DNA from: Marinobacter pelagius
GTDB taxonomy: Bacteria > Pseudomonadota > Gammaproteobacteria > Pseudomonadales > Oleiphilaceae
NCBI RefSeq assembly: GCF_003315345.1
Contig: NZ_QNRO01000009.1
Coordinates: 79,473 to 143,472 of the forward strand
Length of the DNA: 64,000 nt
Reading direction: 5' to 3'
A program made the position numbers and the translations under genes. Positions 16,187 to 27,905 of this stretch are shown here, in pieces (within the stretch, counting starts at the first letter, position 1; every line of letters begins with the position of its first letter). The notes under the pieces are model-generated. The model did no database searches. It was given only the letters and a program-made list of their open reading frames with translations, and had not been told where the DNA came from.

Positions 16187-17632
16187 ATGATCAAACCTGA
16201 AAGCGGTGGTGCACACTCCATGACACAGTTGTTTGGCGACCGGACCCGGCGCGGGTTGACCTGCGAACTGATCGAGGCGCTGTTTCCCATGTTCGAGGAA
16301 GCCAGTGCCGGTGCCATCGCCGTGGATCGGGAAGCCCGGATCACCTGGATCAATCAGAGCTATGCCCAGCTGCTGGGACTGGGCGACGTTGCCGATGCCA
16401 TCGGCAAACCGGTGCGGGTGGTGATTCCCCATACCCGCATGCCGGAAGTGGTTGAGACCGGCAAGCCACTGCTGCTGGACATCATGGAACACGACAAGCA
16501 GCAACTGGTGGTGACCCGTATGCCGTATTACGACGATGACGGTGAGCTGGTCGGCGCCGTGGCCTTTGTCCTCTACGATGACCTGCAGCCCCTGACCCCG
16601 CTGGTCAGCAAGTACCGTCGGCTGCATCAGGACCTGGCGGCGGCACGCAAGGCGCTGGCGAAAAAGGCCCGGGGCACCCGCTACAGCCTGGGGGATTTTG
16701 TTGGCGCAAGTCCGGCCGCGCTGGAAGTGAAGCGCCGGGCCCGTCTGGCTGCCGGACGGGACATGCCGGTGCTGCTGCTGGGCGAGACCGGCACCGGCAA
16801 GGAAGTGCTGGCCCAGGCTATCCATTCGGTCTCCACCCGCACTGACAAGCCCTTCGTGGGCGTGAACGTGGCGGCGATTCCCGATAATCTGCTGGAGGCC
16901 GAGTTCTTCGGCGTCGCCCCCGGCGCCTACACCGGTGCAGACCGGCGCACCCGCGACGGCAAGTTCCAGCTGGCAAACGGCGGCACCCTGTTCCTGGACG
17001 AGGTGGGCGATATGCCCCTGCCACTGCAGGCCAAACTGCTGCGCGCCCTCCAGGAAGGGGAGATCGAACCGCTGGGGTCGAACAAGGTGGTGCCCGTGGA
17101 TGTCCGGGTCATCGCCGCCACCAGCCGCAACCTGGAAACGATGATTGCCGAGGGCAGCTTCCGGTCGGACCTGTACTACCGTCTCAACGTGCTGGAAATA
17201 CCCATCCCGCCCTTGCGCGACCGCCTGGCCGACCTCGGGGTGCTGTGCGAAGCACTGCTGGAGGATATCGGTGACGGTCTGGATGTCCGTGGTGAGATCA
17301 CCGACGCCGGTGTTTCGGCCCTGGCCGGTTACGACTGGCCCGGTAATATCCGGGAATTGCGCAACGTACTGGAACGAGCCCTGACCATGGGTGAGGACGG
17401 TGGCCTGCTGGACGCCGATGCCATCTTCAAGGTGCTCCCGCGAAACGGCAACCGCCCGGTGTCGACCCTGGCTCCACGCCCCGTCCGACCCCTGAGCCAG
17501 ACCATGGCGGAAGCCGAGGCCCAGGCCATCGAAGAGGCCCTGGTGGCCGCCCGTGGCAACCGGACCCGTGCGGCCAAGTTGCTCGGAATCTCCCGCTCCG
17601 TCCTTTACGAAAAGCTTGCCAGGATGTCCTGA
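16187..17632 (+). CDS. Sigma-54 enhancer-binding protein (PAS-AAA+-Fis), HbcR-like
   Basis: About 481 aa. A PAS domain at residues ~20-125 (AGAIAVDREARITWINQSYAQLLG) probably senses a metabolite. The AAA+ domain has Walker A GETGTGKE, the sigma-54 contact loop as GAYTGA (a tolerated GAFTGA variant) and Walker B LFLDEVGD. A Fis-type HTH closes the protein (NRTRAAKLLGISRSVLYEKL). ATGs at 16187 and 16220 both fit; the frame extends to 16082, but that would place an operator box inside the gene. It is located directly upstream of the TRAP/3-hydroxybutyrate operon. In Pseudomonas aeruginosa an RpoN-dependent activator next to bdhA (PA2005, HbcR) plays this role; orthology is inferred. Confidence 0.9.
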   Translation: MIKPESGGAHSMTQLFGDRTRRGLTCELIEALFPMFEEASAGAIAVDREARITWINQSYAQLLGLGDVADAIGKPVRVVIPHTRMPEVVETGKPLLLDIMEHDKQQLVVTRMPYYDDDGELVGAVAFVLYDDLQPLTPLVSKYRRLHQDLAAARKALAKKARGTRYSLGDFVGASPAALEVKRRARLAAGRDMPVLLLGETGTGKEVLAQAIHSVSTRTDKPFVGVNVAAIPDNLLEAEFFGVAPGAYTGADRRTRDGKFQLANGGTLFLDEVGDMPLPLQAKLLRALQEGEIEPLGSNKVVPVDVRVIAATSRNLETMIAEGSFRSDLYYRLNVLEIPIPPLRDRLADLGVLCEALLEDIGDGLDVRGEITDAGVSALAGYDWPGNIRELRNVLERALTMGEDGGLLDADAIFKVLPRNGNRPVSTLAPRPVRPLSQTMAEAEAQAIEEALVAARGNRTRAAKLLGISRSVLYEKLARMS

Positions 17633-17704
17633 TTTCCGGACGGCTGTCCTGAACTCCGTACAAATACCTACGACTCTGGTCTTAATGTGTCCGGAAATCC
17701 GGAC
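17626..17704. promoter_or_regulatory. Three tandem enhancer boxes (sigma-54 UAS)
   Basis: Three 16-bp boxes with consensus GTCCKGA-NN-TCCGKAC: 17626-17641 (GTCCTGA-TT-TCCGGAC), 17646-17661 (GTCCTGA-AC-TCCGTAC) and 17689-17704 (GTCCGGA-AA-TCCGGAC, a perfect palindrome). Start-to-start distances are 20 and 43 bp, near whole helical turns, so the sites lie on one face. The first box overlaps the regulator's stop codon. They lie 66-160 bp upstream of a -24/-12 promoter, the normal range for enhancer-binding protein sites. Confidence 0.75.
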
Positions 17705-17769
17705 TAGTCTCTCCTGCAATGACCTCCGCTTTTTATCTAACTATCTGAAATTTAGATGGAATTTCGATC

Positions 17770-17785
17770 TGGCACGTCATCTGCT
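17770..17785 (+). promoter_or_regulatory. Sigma-54 promoter of the dctPQM-bdh-AACS operon
   Basis: TGGCACG-TCAT-CTGCT: the invariant GG (17771-17772) and GC (17783-17784) are separated by exactly ten bases, matching the -24/-12 consensus TGGCACG-N4-TTGCW except one base. Transcription would start near 17796 and leave a leader of about 165 nt before dctP. Confidence 0.75.
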
Positions 17786-17959
17786 ATGCCCTGGTTGCAG
17801 GACGTCAGAACAACGCAGACAACAAGACTGACGCCGACTGTTGGACCCGGACTTCCCATTCGTCTGTCTGTTCCTGCGTCGTCTGACCTATTCAGATCCG
17901 GCCCTCCATAGCGGTATTCCGCGGGGCCATACACAACAACAATGCAAGGAGACTTGCCA

Positions 17960-19012
17960 ATGAAACTTCTCAAGGCCCTCACCGGTGTGGCCGGTGCGAT
18001 CGCTCTGACTACCGGTTCCGCGTTTGCAGACGATCTGCGCTGGAAAATGCCCGTAGCCTTCGCTACCAACCTTCCGGGCCTGGGTTCTCCCGCCGCCTGG
18101 GTTGCAGATAACCTCACCACCGCCTCCGATGGCAGCATCCAGGTCCGTGTCTATGAGCCGGGCAAGCTGGTTCCGCCATTCGATATTCTCCAGGCTGTGT
18201 CTGATGGCAAGGTATCGGCTGGTTACACCTGGATCGGCTACGACCAGGGCAAAGTGCCGGCGATTCCCCTGTTTGCCGCTGTACCCTTCGGCATGAAGCC
18301 CCCGGCCTACATTGGCTGGTATTACTTCGGCGGCGGTCATGAACTGCTGCAGGAAACCTATGCCAACAAGGGCTTTGATGTACATGCACAGCTGTGCGGC
18401 ATCATCGGGCCTGAAACAGCGGGTTGGTACGCCGAACCCATCGAATCCCTGGAAGACTACGAGGGCCTGAAGATTCGCTTCGCCGGCCTGGGCGGCAAGG
18501 TCCTCGAAAAACTGGGTGCCTCTGTCACCATGATGCCGGGCGGTGAGCTGTACCAGGCTCTGGAAAAAGGCACCATCGATGCCACTGAATTTTCCATGCC
18601 CGCCATCGACCAGATCCTGGGCTTCAATCAGGTGGTCAAGTACAACCTGTTCCCGGGATGGCACCAGCAGTTCACGGCCCAGTACATGCTGATCAACCAG
18701 GATGAGTGGGATCGTGCCACCGAAGCCCAGAAGGCGCTGGTTGAAGCTTCCTGTACCGCGGCGACGACTCGTGGTCTGGCCGAGGGCGAGTACAAGAACG
18801 GCAAGGTTCTGGCCGAGTTCCAGGACAAGGGCGTTCAGGCCGATCAGATTCCCCGCGAAGTTCTGCTCAAGCTGAAGGAAGTGACCGAGGAAGTGCTGAA
18901 AGAGGAAGCCGCCAAGGATGCCGACTTCAAGCGTGTGTACGAGAGCCAGCAGGAATTCATGGAATCCTACAAGGTCTGGGATACCCGCGCCTATGTTCCG
19001 GCGGACCTGTAA
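17960..19012 (+). CDS. dctP: TRAP transporter substrate-binding protein DctP
   Basis: About 350 aa, periplasmic. The signal peptide covers residues 1-24 (MKLLKALTGVAGAIALTTG...AFA, cleavage before DDL). The fold is of the DctP/TakP type: QVRVYEPGKLVPPFDILQAVSDG near residue 55, and the conserved carboxylate-binding Arg region EGLKIRFAGLGGKVLEKLGA. It starts at the ATG after GGAG (8-nt spacing), not at the frame's earlier ATG (17942). The ligand is probably 3-hydroxybutyrate or a related hydroxy/keto acid, judged from the two catabolic genes downstream; this is inference from context. Confidence 0.92.
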   Translation: MKLLKALTGVAGAIALTTGSAFADDLRWKMPVAFATNLPGLGSPAAWVADNLTTASDGSIQVRVYEPGKLVPPFDILQAVSDGKVSAGYTWIGYDQGKVPAIPLFAAVPFGMKPPAYIGWYYFGGGHELLQETYANKGFDVHAQLCGIIGPETAGWYAEPIESLEDYEGLKIRFAGLGGKVLEKLGASVTMMPGGELYQALEKGTIDATEFSMPAIDQILGFNQVVKYNLFPGWHQQFTAQYMLINQDEWDRATEAQKALVEASCTAATTRGLAEGEYKNGKVLAEFQDKGVQADQIPREVLLKLKEVTEEVLKEEAAKDADFKRVYESQQEFMESYKVWDTRAYVPADL

Positions 19013-19029
19013 GGTTCGGGGCTGACCCT

Positions 19030-19090
19030 GAGCACCGGAAGCATTTCCGGTGCTCTCTGATCAAGTCTGGATGGCCCTGCGGGGCCATCC
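19030..19090 (+). other. Two intercistronic hairpins between dctP and dctQ
   Basis: Hairpin A pairs GAGCACCGGAA (19030-19040) with TTCCGGTGCTC (19045-19055); hairpin B pairs GGATGGCCC (19069-19077) with GGGCCATCC (19082-19090). Neither is followed by a long T run. Such paired hairpins after a binding-protein gene usually protect its mRNA and lower expression of the membrane subunits. Confidence 0.6.
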
Positions 19091-19128
19091 TTGTTTCACG
19101 GCAGGCTTTCTGAACGAGGAACTGTTGT

Positions 19129-19767
19129 ATGGCAGTGTCTGATAAAGGCTCATCGACCGATGTGCACGCATCGGCGTCGGACGCCGGTCAATTTATTCAT
19201 CATCACACCGAGTTCCCGACCACCCGACTCAGCCAGTTAATGGATGGTGTGATCTCTGCGATAGGTAAGAGTGCTTCCTGGCTCTGGTTTGTGGTCACCG
19301 GCGTGATCATCTACGCAGTGGTGGGTCGCTACGCCTTTGGTATGGGCTCGGTAACCCTGGAGGAAGTCCAGTGGCATCTGGCCGGTGCCGGTTGGTTGTT
19401 GGGGTTGGGCTATACCCTGGTAACAGATGATCATGTCAGGGTGGATGTCATCCATGAGCGCCTGTCGCTCAAAGGCCAGGCCTGGATTGAACTGTTCGGT
19501 ATCGTCTTTCTGTTGCTGCCGTTTCTCGCGCTGGCGGTCAACGAAATGGTCCCCTACGCCTTCAGCTCGTGGGAACAGGGGGAGACCAGCCAGGCACCTG
19601 CCGGGCTTCCGCACCGCTGGATTCTGAAGGGCATTATGACATTGTCTTTTGTTCTGCTGATCATTGCTGCCCTGTCCCGCCTGCTGAAAGTTACTGCCCT
19701 GCTTTTCGGCTTTCCGAAGCCAATCCGGGTCGAGTCCGATAAGAACAAGAAAGAGGATGCGTCCTGA
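19129..19767 (+). CDS. dctQ: TRAP transporter small permease DctQ
   Basis: 212 aa with four transmembrane helices (residues ~55-75, 85-105, 125-145, 165-190) and the DctQ signature EEVQWHLAGAGWLLGLGYTL followed by DDHVRVDVIHERL. It has an unusually long hydrophilic N terminus (about 45 residues). It overlaps dctM by one base (TGATG), so the two membrane subunits are translationally coupled. Confidence 0.92.
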   Translation: MAVSDKGSSTDVHASASDAGQFIHHHTEFPTTRLSQLMDGVISAIGKSASWLWFVVTGVIIYAVVGRYAFGMGSVTLEEVQWHLAGAGWLLGLGYTLVTDDHVRVDVIHERLSLKGQAWIELFGIVFLLLPFLALAVNEMVPYAFSSWEQGETSQAPAGLPHRWILKGIMTLSFVLLIIAALSRLLKVTALLFGFPKPIRVESDKNKKEDAS

Positions 19768-21131
19768 TGGAACTTGAAACCCTTTTCGTAATCGGCATGT
19801 TCCTGACCTTCGGGGCGCTGTTGATGACCGGCTATCCGGTCGCCTGGGTGTTGGGTGGCACAGCGGTTATCTGGACCGTTGTCGGTGTCGTCGCCGTTGA
19901 GAATTTTGGTGCCAATCTGTGGTTTGACTACTCCTCGTCCATGGGGCTTGTACCCGAGCGAATATGGAAGGTTGTAAGCAGCGAGACCCTTGTCGCCCTC
20001 CCCATGTTTATCTTCATGGGCATCATGCTAGACCAGTCCGGGGTTGCCGAGCGGTTGATGAACAGCATGGTCAAACTGTTTGGGGCCGTTCGCGGCGGCT
20101 ATGCAGTGACGGTCATTGTTATCGGCGTACTGTTGGCCGCGACCACCGGTATCATTGGCGCCTCGGTGGTCCTGCTGGGCATGCTGTCCCTGCCGGTGAT
20201 GATGGAAAACAAGTATGACAAGGGCTTTGCCGTGGGCACCGCCTGTGCCACCGGGACCCTGGGTATCCTGATTCCGCCTTCTATCATGCTGGTGCTGATG
20301 GCAGACCGCCTGGCGGTTCCCGAAGCGTCAGTAGGCGACCTGTTCATGGGCGCGTTCTTTCCCGGCCTGATGCTGGGTGCCATGTACGTGGCCTACGCTA
20401 TCATCCGTCCCATGCTGCAACCGCACATTGCGCCGGTGCCGGAAGGAACAGAGAAAGTGACCTGGGGCATTGTCTGGGAAGTGGCGAAAGCCGTTGTTCC
20501 GACGGCCGCGCTGATCCTGGGTGTGCTGGGCTCCATCTTTGCCGGCATCGCAACTCCGACGGAAGCTTCCGGTGTTGGCGCTCTTGGCGCCCTGCTGCTG
20601 GCATTGATGTCGGGCCGACTGAGCCTGAACGTGCTCAATTCTTCCATGCAGCAGACCACTCGTACGGCCGCCTTCATCTTTGCCATCTTCCTGGGTGCAA
20701 CCGCCTTCTCTGTGGTATTGCGGGGGCTGGGTGGTGACCGGGTTATTGAGGAAGCGCTGCTTGGATTACCATTCGGACCCTATGGGGTCGTGCTGACGAT
20801 CCTGTTTGCGGTGTTCCTCCTGGGCTTCTTCCTGGACTGGGTCGAGATCACCCTGATCATCCTGCCTCTGGTGGCGCCGGTGGTGGAAAGCCTTGGCTTT
20901 GATCTGGTCTGGTTCACCATCCTGTTTGCCATGTGCCTGCAGACGTCGTTCCTGACGCCCCCGGTCGGCTTCGCCCTGTTCTACATTAAAGGGGTAGCGC
21001 CACCGGAAATTAAAGTCACGGATATATACCGGGGCGTGGTGCCGTTCATCATTATTCAGCTGGTAGCGCTGGCGATCGTCTTCCTGGTACCGGAGATTGC
21101 AACCTGGCTGCCTAGCGTGGCTTACGACTAA
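19767..21131 (+). CDS. dctM: TRAP transporter large permease DctM
   Basis: 454 aa with about 12 hydrophobic segments, the Na+-coupled membrane subunit of the TRAP transporter. Family landmarks: [51 protein letters not shown] and [20 protein letters not shown]. It is coupled to dctQ by a 1-base overlap and followed after 13 bp by the dehydrogenase gene with its own AAGGAG site. Confidence 0.95.
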   Translation: MELETLFVIGMFLTFGALLMTGYPVAWVLGGTAVIWTVVGVVAVENFGANLWFDYSSSMGLVPERIWKVVSSETLVALPMFIFMGIMLDQSGVAERLMNSMVKLFGAVRGGYAVTVIVIGVLLAATTGIIGASVVLLGMLSLPVMMENKYDKGFAVGTACATGTLGILIPPSIMLVLMADRLAVPEASVGDLFMGAFFPGLMLGAMYVAYAIIRPMLQPHIAPVPEGTEKVTWGIVWEVAKAVVPTAALILGVLGSIFAGIATPTEASGVGALGALLLALMSGRLSLNVLNSSMQQTTRTAAFIFAIFLGATAFSVVLRGLGGDRVIEEALLGLPFGPYGVVLTILFAVFLLGFFLDWVEITLIILPLVAPVVESLGFDLVWFTILFAMCLQTSFLTPPVGFALFYIKGVAPPEIKVTDIYRGVVPFIIIQLVALAIVFLVPEIATWLPSVAYD

Positions 21132-21144
21132 GGAGAAAACAAAA

Positions 21145-21924
21145 ATGCGTCTGGAAAATCGTATTGCCCTGATTACCGGGGCCGGTCGGGGCATTGGCCG
21201 TGCCATCGCCGAGGCCTATGCTCGTGAAGGCGCGAAGGTTGCCGTTGCGGACCTGACACTCGAGTCCGCCCAGGAAACCGTGGCGGCCATCGAGCAGGCG
21301 GGTGGCACCGCCATGGCACTTAAAATGGATGTCACCAACGAAGAAGAAGTTGACGTAAACGTAAACTTTGTGGTTAAACAGTGGGGCGGTCTGGACATCG
21401 CTCTGGCGAATGCCGGCGTTCAGCACATCGACCCGGTACACAAGCTCGCCTTTTCCGACTGGAGCAAGGTCATGAGCGTACACCTCGATGGCGCTTTCCT
21501 GGTGACCCGTGCCGCGCTGAAGCACATGTATCAGAGCGGTGGTGGCACCATGCTGTACATGGGCTCGGTGCACTCGCTGGAAGCCTCACCGCTGAAAGCG
21601 CCCTATGTGGCGGCCAAGCATGGCATGCTGGGACTGTGCCGGGCGGTGGCGAAGGAGGGGGCAGAACACGGCGTGCGGAGCAACATCATCTGCCCCGGGT
21701 TCGTGCGTACCCCTCTGGTGGACAAGCAAATTCCGGAACAGGCCAGGGAGCTGGGCATTTCCGAAGAGGAAGTGATCAGCAAAGTCATGTTGAAGAACAC
21801 TGTGGACGGGGAGTTCACCACCCTCGAAGACGTTGCGGAACTGGCCGTTCACCTGGCCGCTTTCCCGTCCGCTGCCCTGACCGGCCAGTCGATCGTGGTC
21901 AGTCACGGCTGGCATATGCAGTAA
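21145..21924 (+). CDS. bdhA: 3-hydroxybutyrate dehydrogenase (SDR)
   Basis: About 259 aa, classical short-chain dehydrogenase, NAD+-dependent oxidation of (R)-3-hydroxybutyrate to acetoacetate. Cofactor motif TGAGRGIG at ~11-18; NAG in ALANAGVQ; catalytic Ser in GSVHS and Y-x-x-x-K in PYVAAKHG. The segment around [18 protein letters not shown] and the C terminus [14 protein letters not shown] are characteristic of the 3-hydroxybutyrate dehydrogenase branch. The start is the ATG eight bases after AAGGAG; the frame runs open to 21097. It sits between TRAP permease and acetoacetyl-CoA synthetase, which supports the assignment. Confidence 0.85.
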   Translation: MRLENRIALITGAGRGIGRAIAEAYAREGAKVAVADLTLESAQETVAAIEQAGGTAMALKMDVTNEEEVDVNVNFVVKQWGGLDIALANAGVQHIDPVHKLAFSDWSKVMSVHLDGAFLVTRAALKHMYQSGGGTMLYMGSVHSLEASPLKAPYVAAKHGMLGLCRAVAKEGAEHGVRSNIICPGFVRTPLVDKQIPEQARELGISEEEVISKVMLKNTVDGEFTTLEDVAELAVHLAAFPSAALTGQSIVVSHGWHMQ

Positions 21925-21940
21925 CACTCAGGAGAGACGG

Positions 21941-23932
<1,992 letters not shown>

Positions 23933-24018
23933 CCGACGCGACTGGTTGGATTGTTGACAAACTGGCGTCCAAAGTCCTTTTTTTGAGACGCCTTGAAGGC
24001 AGCTGTGCAGTCTGCCAA

Positions 24019-24127
24019 GCGGTGTGGGAAGGGGCGCCCGAAACTGTGCGGAGCCATGGATGGCGGAGCTCAAGCGTCACAGGGACGTGCCGAAGGAGCG
24101 GGTTTCGGGCGCCCCTTCCCACACCGC
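24019..24127. repeat. Perfect 26-bp inverted repeat with structured 57-nt centre
   Basis: Bases 24019-24044 and 24102-24127 are exact reverse complements (GCGGTGTGGGAAGGGGCGCC... against its complement) around 57 nt that contain GCCATGGATGGC. It lies in the 448-bp gap between the acetoacetyl-CoA synthetase gene and icd. No T run follows, so it is not a plain intrinsic terminator. The architecture suggests a dispersed palindromic (REP/MITE-like) element or a bidirectional transcription block. No second copy was seen in this window. Confidence 0.8.
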
Positions 24128-24230
24128 GTCACTCCAAAGTTATAAAACTCATAATGTTAGAAAATTTCGTAAATTCCCGCCATTTCATCGTCCTGTAACC
24201 GAAGATCAGGCATTTTTAGTCCGTTCTAAT

Positions 24231-24273
24231 ACTAAGATCGTAACCAAAAATTACGAAAAAATGGTATCTTAGT
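24231..24273. promoter_or_regulatory. AT-rich nested inverted repeat upstream of icd
   Basis: ACTAAGAT (24231-24238) pairs with ATCTTAGT (24266-24273), and inside it CGTAA (24239-24243) pairs with TTACG (24251-24255). It is located ~110-150 bp before the icd start in the only AT-rich part of the gap. This is an operator candidate; the binding factor is unknown. Confidence 0.4.
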
Positions 24274-24380
24274 AGGTCTATCAAAAGTTCCGAAATCAGT
24301 CATGGCACAGGCCGGACGTCCAAAAGACGCCTGACCCTGCAATGACCGTCCTGAACCCACCCAATAGCCTGAGGACGAAA

Positions 24381-26624
24381 ATGACATCATCCAAAGCCAA
24401 GATTGTCTACACACTGACCGACGAGGCCCCCGCCCTCGCCACCCGGTCACTGCTTCCCATCCTGGAAACCTTCGCCAAGCCGGCTGGTATCGACTTCGAA
24501 ACCAGTGATATCTCTCTCGCGGCGCGTATCCTGGCAGCGTTTCCCGACTACCTCGAGGAAGACCAGCGGGTTCCGGATGCCCTGGCTGAATTGGGTGAGT
24601 ACACCAAGGATCCGGACGCCAACATCATCAAGTTGCCGAACATCTCCGCGTCCATCCCTCAGTTGCGGGCAGCCATCAAGGAGCTGAACGAGCAGGGCTA
24701 CAAGGTGCCCGAGTACAAGGAGCATCCGGAAACCGACGAAGAGAAAGAAATCCAGGCCCGTTACAGCAAGGTCCTGGGCAGTGCCGTCAACCCGGTACTG
24801 CGTGAAGGCAACTCCGACCGTCGCGCCCCGGCCGCGGTCAAGGCCTTCGCCCGCAAATACCCGCACACCATGGGTGAGTGGAGCCCGGCCTCCCGTACCC
24901 ACGTGGCGCACATGCGTGGTGGCGACTTCTACTCCAGCGAGCAGTCCGTAACACTGGACAAGGCCACCAATGCCCGCATCGTGTTCGAGAACAAGAAGGG
25001 TGAGCAGACCGTCCTGAAATCCGACCTGCCGCTGCAGGAAGGCGAAGTGCTCGACGGCATGTTCATGAGCAAGAAGGCGCTGGTGAAGTTCTTCGAGGAT
25101 GCCATCGCCGATTGCGAGAACACCGGGGTGATGTTCTCCCTGCACGTGAAAGCCACCATGATGAAAATCTCCCACCCGATCGTGTTCGGTCACGCGGTGA
25201 AGGTTTTCTACAAGGACCTGTTCGACAAGTATGGTGAGCTGTTCGACGAAATCGGTGTGAACCCGAACAACGGTCTCTCCAGTGTGATCGAGAAGATCAA
25301 GCAGCTGCCGGAATCCAAGCAGGAGCAGATCCAGGAAGACCTGCACGCATGCTATGAGCACCGTCCGGAAATCGCCATGGTGGATTCCGTTAAGGGTATC
25401 ACCAACCTGCACGTACCGAGCGACGTCATCGTTGACGCCTCCATGCCGGCGATGATCCGTAACTCCGGCAAGATGTGGGCGCGGGACAACAAGCTCAAGG
25501 ACACCAAGGCGGTGATGCCGGAGTCCACCTACGCCACCATCTACCAGGAAGTGATCAACTTCTGTAAGACCCACGGTGCTTTTGATCCCACCACCATGGG
25601 TACCGTGCCGAACGTAGGTCTGATGGCCCAGAAGGCCGAGGAATATGGTTCCCACGACAAGACCTTCGAAATCAAGGAAGACGGCATTGTCCGCGTAGTG
25701 ACCGAGGACGGTACCGTGCTGACCGAGCACAACGTCGAAGAAGGCGACATCTGGCGTGCCTGCCAGACCAAGGACCTGCCGATCCGCGATTGGGTCAAGC
25801 TGGCAGTCAACCGTGCCCGTGCCACCGGTATGCCGGCGGTGTTCTGGCTGGACGACGAGCGTGCCCACGACGCCCAGCTGATCAAGAAGGTTGAGACCTA
25901 CCTGAAGGATCACGATACCGAAGGTCTGGACATCCGCATCATGTCTCCGGTCCGCGCCATCCGCTGGACCATGGAGCGTCTGATCCGTGGTCTGGATACC
26001 ATCTCCGTGACCGGCAACGTCCTGCGTGACTACCTGACCGACCTGTTCCCGATTCTGGAACTGGGCACCAGTGCCAAAATGCTGTCCATCGTACCGCTGC
26101 TCAATGGTGGTGGTCTGTACGAGACCGGTGCCGGCGGTTCCGCACCCAAGCACGTGCAACAGCTGATCCAGGAAAACCACCTGCGCTGGGATTCCCTGGG
26201 CGAGTTCCTGGCTACCGCCGTGTCCCTGGACGAGCTGGGTGAAAAGCAGCACAACGAGCGTGCCCGCCTGCTGGGCCAGACCCTGGACAAGGCCACCGAG
26301 CGCCTGCTGGAGAACAACCAGTCTCCGTCCCGGGTTACCGGCGAGCTGGACAACCGTGGTTCCCACTTCCACCTGGCCCGTTACTGGGCGGAAGAACTGT
26401 CCAAGCAGGACGAGGACAAGGAACTGAAGGAGTTCTTCACCAAGCTGTCCAAGCAGCTGGAAGAGAACAAGGACAAGATCCTGGAAGAGATGACAGTTGT
26501 GCAGGGTCATCCCGCGGATATCGGTGGTTACTATCACCCGCCGATGGAGAAGGTCTGCGAGGTCATGCAGCCGAGCAAGACTCTCAACAAGATCCTCGAG
26601 GATGCCCGCGCATCCGTGAAGTAA
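24381..26624 (+). CDS. icd: NADP-dependent isocitrate dehydrogenase, monomeric type
   Basis: About 747 aa, the size of monomeric (type II) IDH as in Azotobacter and Corynebacterium. It oxidises isocitrate to 2-oxoglutarate in the TCA cycle. Recognisable blocks: [21 protein letters not shown] at the N terminus, [52 protein letters not shown] and [15 protein letters not shown]. The ATG after GAGGA (7-nt spacing) is chosen; an upstream in-frame ATG at 24342 lacks a site. It is followed by a strong terminator. Confidence 0.96.
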   Translation: MTSSKAKIVYTLTDEAPALATRSLLPILETFAKPAGIDFETSDISLAARILAAFPDYLEEDQRVPDALAELGEYTKDPDANIIKLPNISASIPQLRAAIKELNEQGYKVPEYKEHPETDEEKEIQARYSKVLGSAVNPVLREGNSDRRAPAAVKAFARKYPHTMGEWSPASRTHVAHMRGGDFYSSEQSVTLDKATNARIVFENKKGEQTVLKSDLPLQEGEVLDGMFMSKKALVKFFEDAIADCENTGVMFSLHVKATMMKISHPIVFGHAVKVFYKDLFDKYGELFDEIGVNPNNGLSSVIEKIKQLPESKQEQIQEDLHACYEHRPEIAMVDSVKGITNLHVPSDVIVDASMPAMIRNSGKMWARDNKLKDTKAVMPESTYATIYQEVINFCKTHGAFDPTTMGTVPNVGLMAQKAEEYGSHDKTFEIKEDGIVRVVTEDGTVLTEHNVEEGDIWRACQTKDLPIRDWVKLAVNRARATGMPAVFWLDDERAHDAQLIKKVETYLKDHDTEGLDIRIMSPVRAIRWTMERLIRGLDTISVTGNVLRDYLTDLFPILELGTSAKMLSIVPLLNGGGLYETGAGGSAPKHVQQLIQENHLRWDSLGEFLATAVSLDELGEKQHNERARLLGQTLDKATERLLENNQSPSRVTGELDNRGSHFHLARYWAEELSKQDEDKELKEFFTKLSKQLEENKDKILEEMTVVQGHPADIGGYYHPPMEKVCEVMQPSKTLNKILEDARASVK

Positions 26625-26637
26625 GGTGTCTGGATCG

Positions 26638-26698
26638 GGGCCGGGTTATGAACCCGGCCCGCAAACCCGGATTACCTGAGGGTTCTCCGGGTTTTTTA
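26638..26698 (+). terminator. Terminator after icd
   Basis: Two consecutive hairpins: GGGCCGGGTT/AACCCGGCCC (26638-26660, 3-nt loop) and AAACCCGG/CCGGGTTT (26663-26694), the second running into a six-T tract. It lies between icd and the convergent antiporter gene. Confidence 0.8.
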
Positions 26699-26708
26699 TT
26701 GCCTGCTG

Positions 26709-27902
26709 TCAGTCTTCGTCCTGTTCGTCCTCAACCCCACGGCCGGCTTCGCCTGAGCGCCGCAGGTTGAGCATCGTGACCGGTGGACCCAGAAGCTCGA
26801 AAATAACCGTTGTGCCGATCACCAGCGGTAGCAGGTAGGTCAGCTCCGGCATTCGGTCCGTTGCTACCAGCGCCAGACCCATCGCAACCCCTGCCTGGGG
26901 CAGCAGGCAGGCGCCGTTGCGTAACCGGATTTCCCGTTCCGAACCGGCAAGCAGCCCGCCGGCATACCCGCCCAGCACCCGGCCGGTAATCCGGGCAATA
27001 ATGTAGACCGCGCCGAGCAACCCGATTGTGGGCAATACCGACCAGTCCAGACCGAAACCCGCCAGGAAGAAAAACATCGCCAGAAACGGCTCTGCAATGC
27101 CCTCGATGGACCGGAACGGGCGAATATGATGCCGGGCAGCATTCGCCACGGTGACGCCAAGGGACATGCAGGTCAGCAGGTAGGAAACCTCCAGAATACC
27201 TGCGATACCCGCAGCCAGAAACACGAAACCAGCCGATTCCAGCAGCATTGGTTCGCCAGGCTTGATGCGACCGGTAAGCCAAGCCATGGGCAGACCCAGA
27301 AGCACACCAAGGATAAGGGCGCCGGCCACCTCGGTTATCCCGTGCGTCATGGTTTCCATGACGGTGGCGCCATTGCCGGCGAGCAGTTCGACAAATACCA
27401 GCAGAATACTGAACAGCATGGCGCCCCAGGCATCGTCGATGGCAACCACCTGCGCGACCACCCGGGTGAGGGGCCCCCGGGATTCGGTTTGTCTGATGAC
27501 GTCCAGAGTTGCTGCCGGGTCGGTGGCGGTGGCAATGGCCCCGAGCAGTAATGCCGCGGGCAGATTTCCGGTGACAGCCCAGGTGGCAAGGAAAATTACC
27601 AACGCGGTGATCAGAGTAACCGACAGGCTGATAATGATGGCCTGACGGCCCTGACGCAGATCCCGGAAAGACATTCTCTCTCCGAGCAGGAAGCCGACCA
27701 TGGCAAGTGTCAGTTCAGTCACCAGGCCGAAGTTTTCACTGGCTCTGACCGGGACAACATTCAGCACCTCTGGGCCGGCCAGAGCGCCCACCAGAATGAG
27801 TAACGTAACCCGCGGAACATGAAGCCGTTGGCCCACCGAATGGGCACCCAGGGCCAGAAGCATAATGCTGCCGATCAGAAGCAGTTCCATTGCGTGGGAC
27901 AC
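26709..27902 (-). CDS. Cation:proton antiporter (CPA superfamily)
   Basis: 397 aa, about 11-12 membrane helices, Na+/H+ exchanger domain. Ion-site signatures: ATATDPAATLDVI in the discontinuous helix and AIDDAWGAML, which carries the paired acidic residues. There is no C-terminal TrkA domain. Translation starts at GTG 27902, six bases after AGGAG. The start is 3 bp behind the ybaK stop, so the two genes form an operon. The exported ion is not readable. Confidence 0.88.
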   Translation of the reverse strand: MSHAMELLLIGSIMLLALGAHSVGQRLHVPRVTLLILVGALAGPEVLNVVPVRASENFGLVTELTLAMVGFLLGERMSFRDLRQGRQAIIISLSVTLITALVIFLATWAVTGNLPAALLLGAIATATDPAATLDVIRQTESRGPLTRVVAQVVAIDDAWGAMLFSILLVFVELLAGNGATVMETMTHGITEVAGALILGVLLGLPMAWLTGRIKPGEPMLLESAGFVFLAAGIAGILEVSYLLTCMSLGVTVANAARHHIRPFRSIEGIAEPFLAMFFFLAGFGLDWSVLPTIGLLGAVYIIARITGRVLGGYAGGLLAGSEREIRLRNGACLLPQAGVAMGLALVATDRMPELTYLLPLVIGTTVIFELLGPPVTMLNLRRSGEAGRGVEDEQDED

Positions 27903-27905
27903 GGT

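Noticed and set aside
16106..17719. A 537-codon minus-strand frame opposite the sigma-54 regulator
   Set aside because: Translation is low-complexity (Gln/His/Gly-rich) and typical of an antisense shadow.
24447..26537. A 696-codon open frame on the minus strand opposite icd
   Set aside because: It is the antisense of a strongly biased GC-rich gene and has no recognisable domain; icd on the plus strand is certain.
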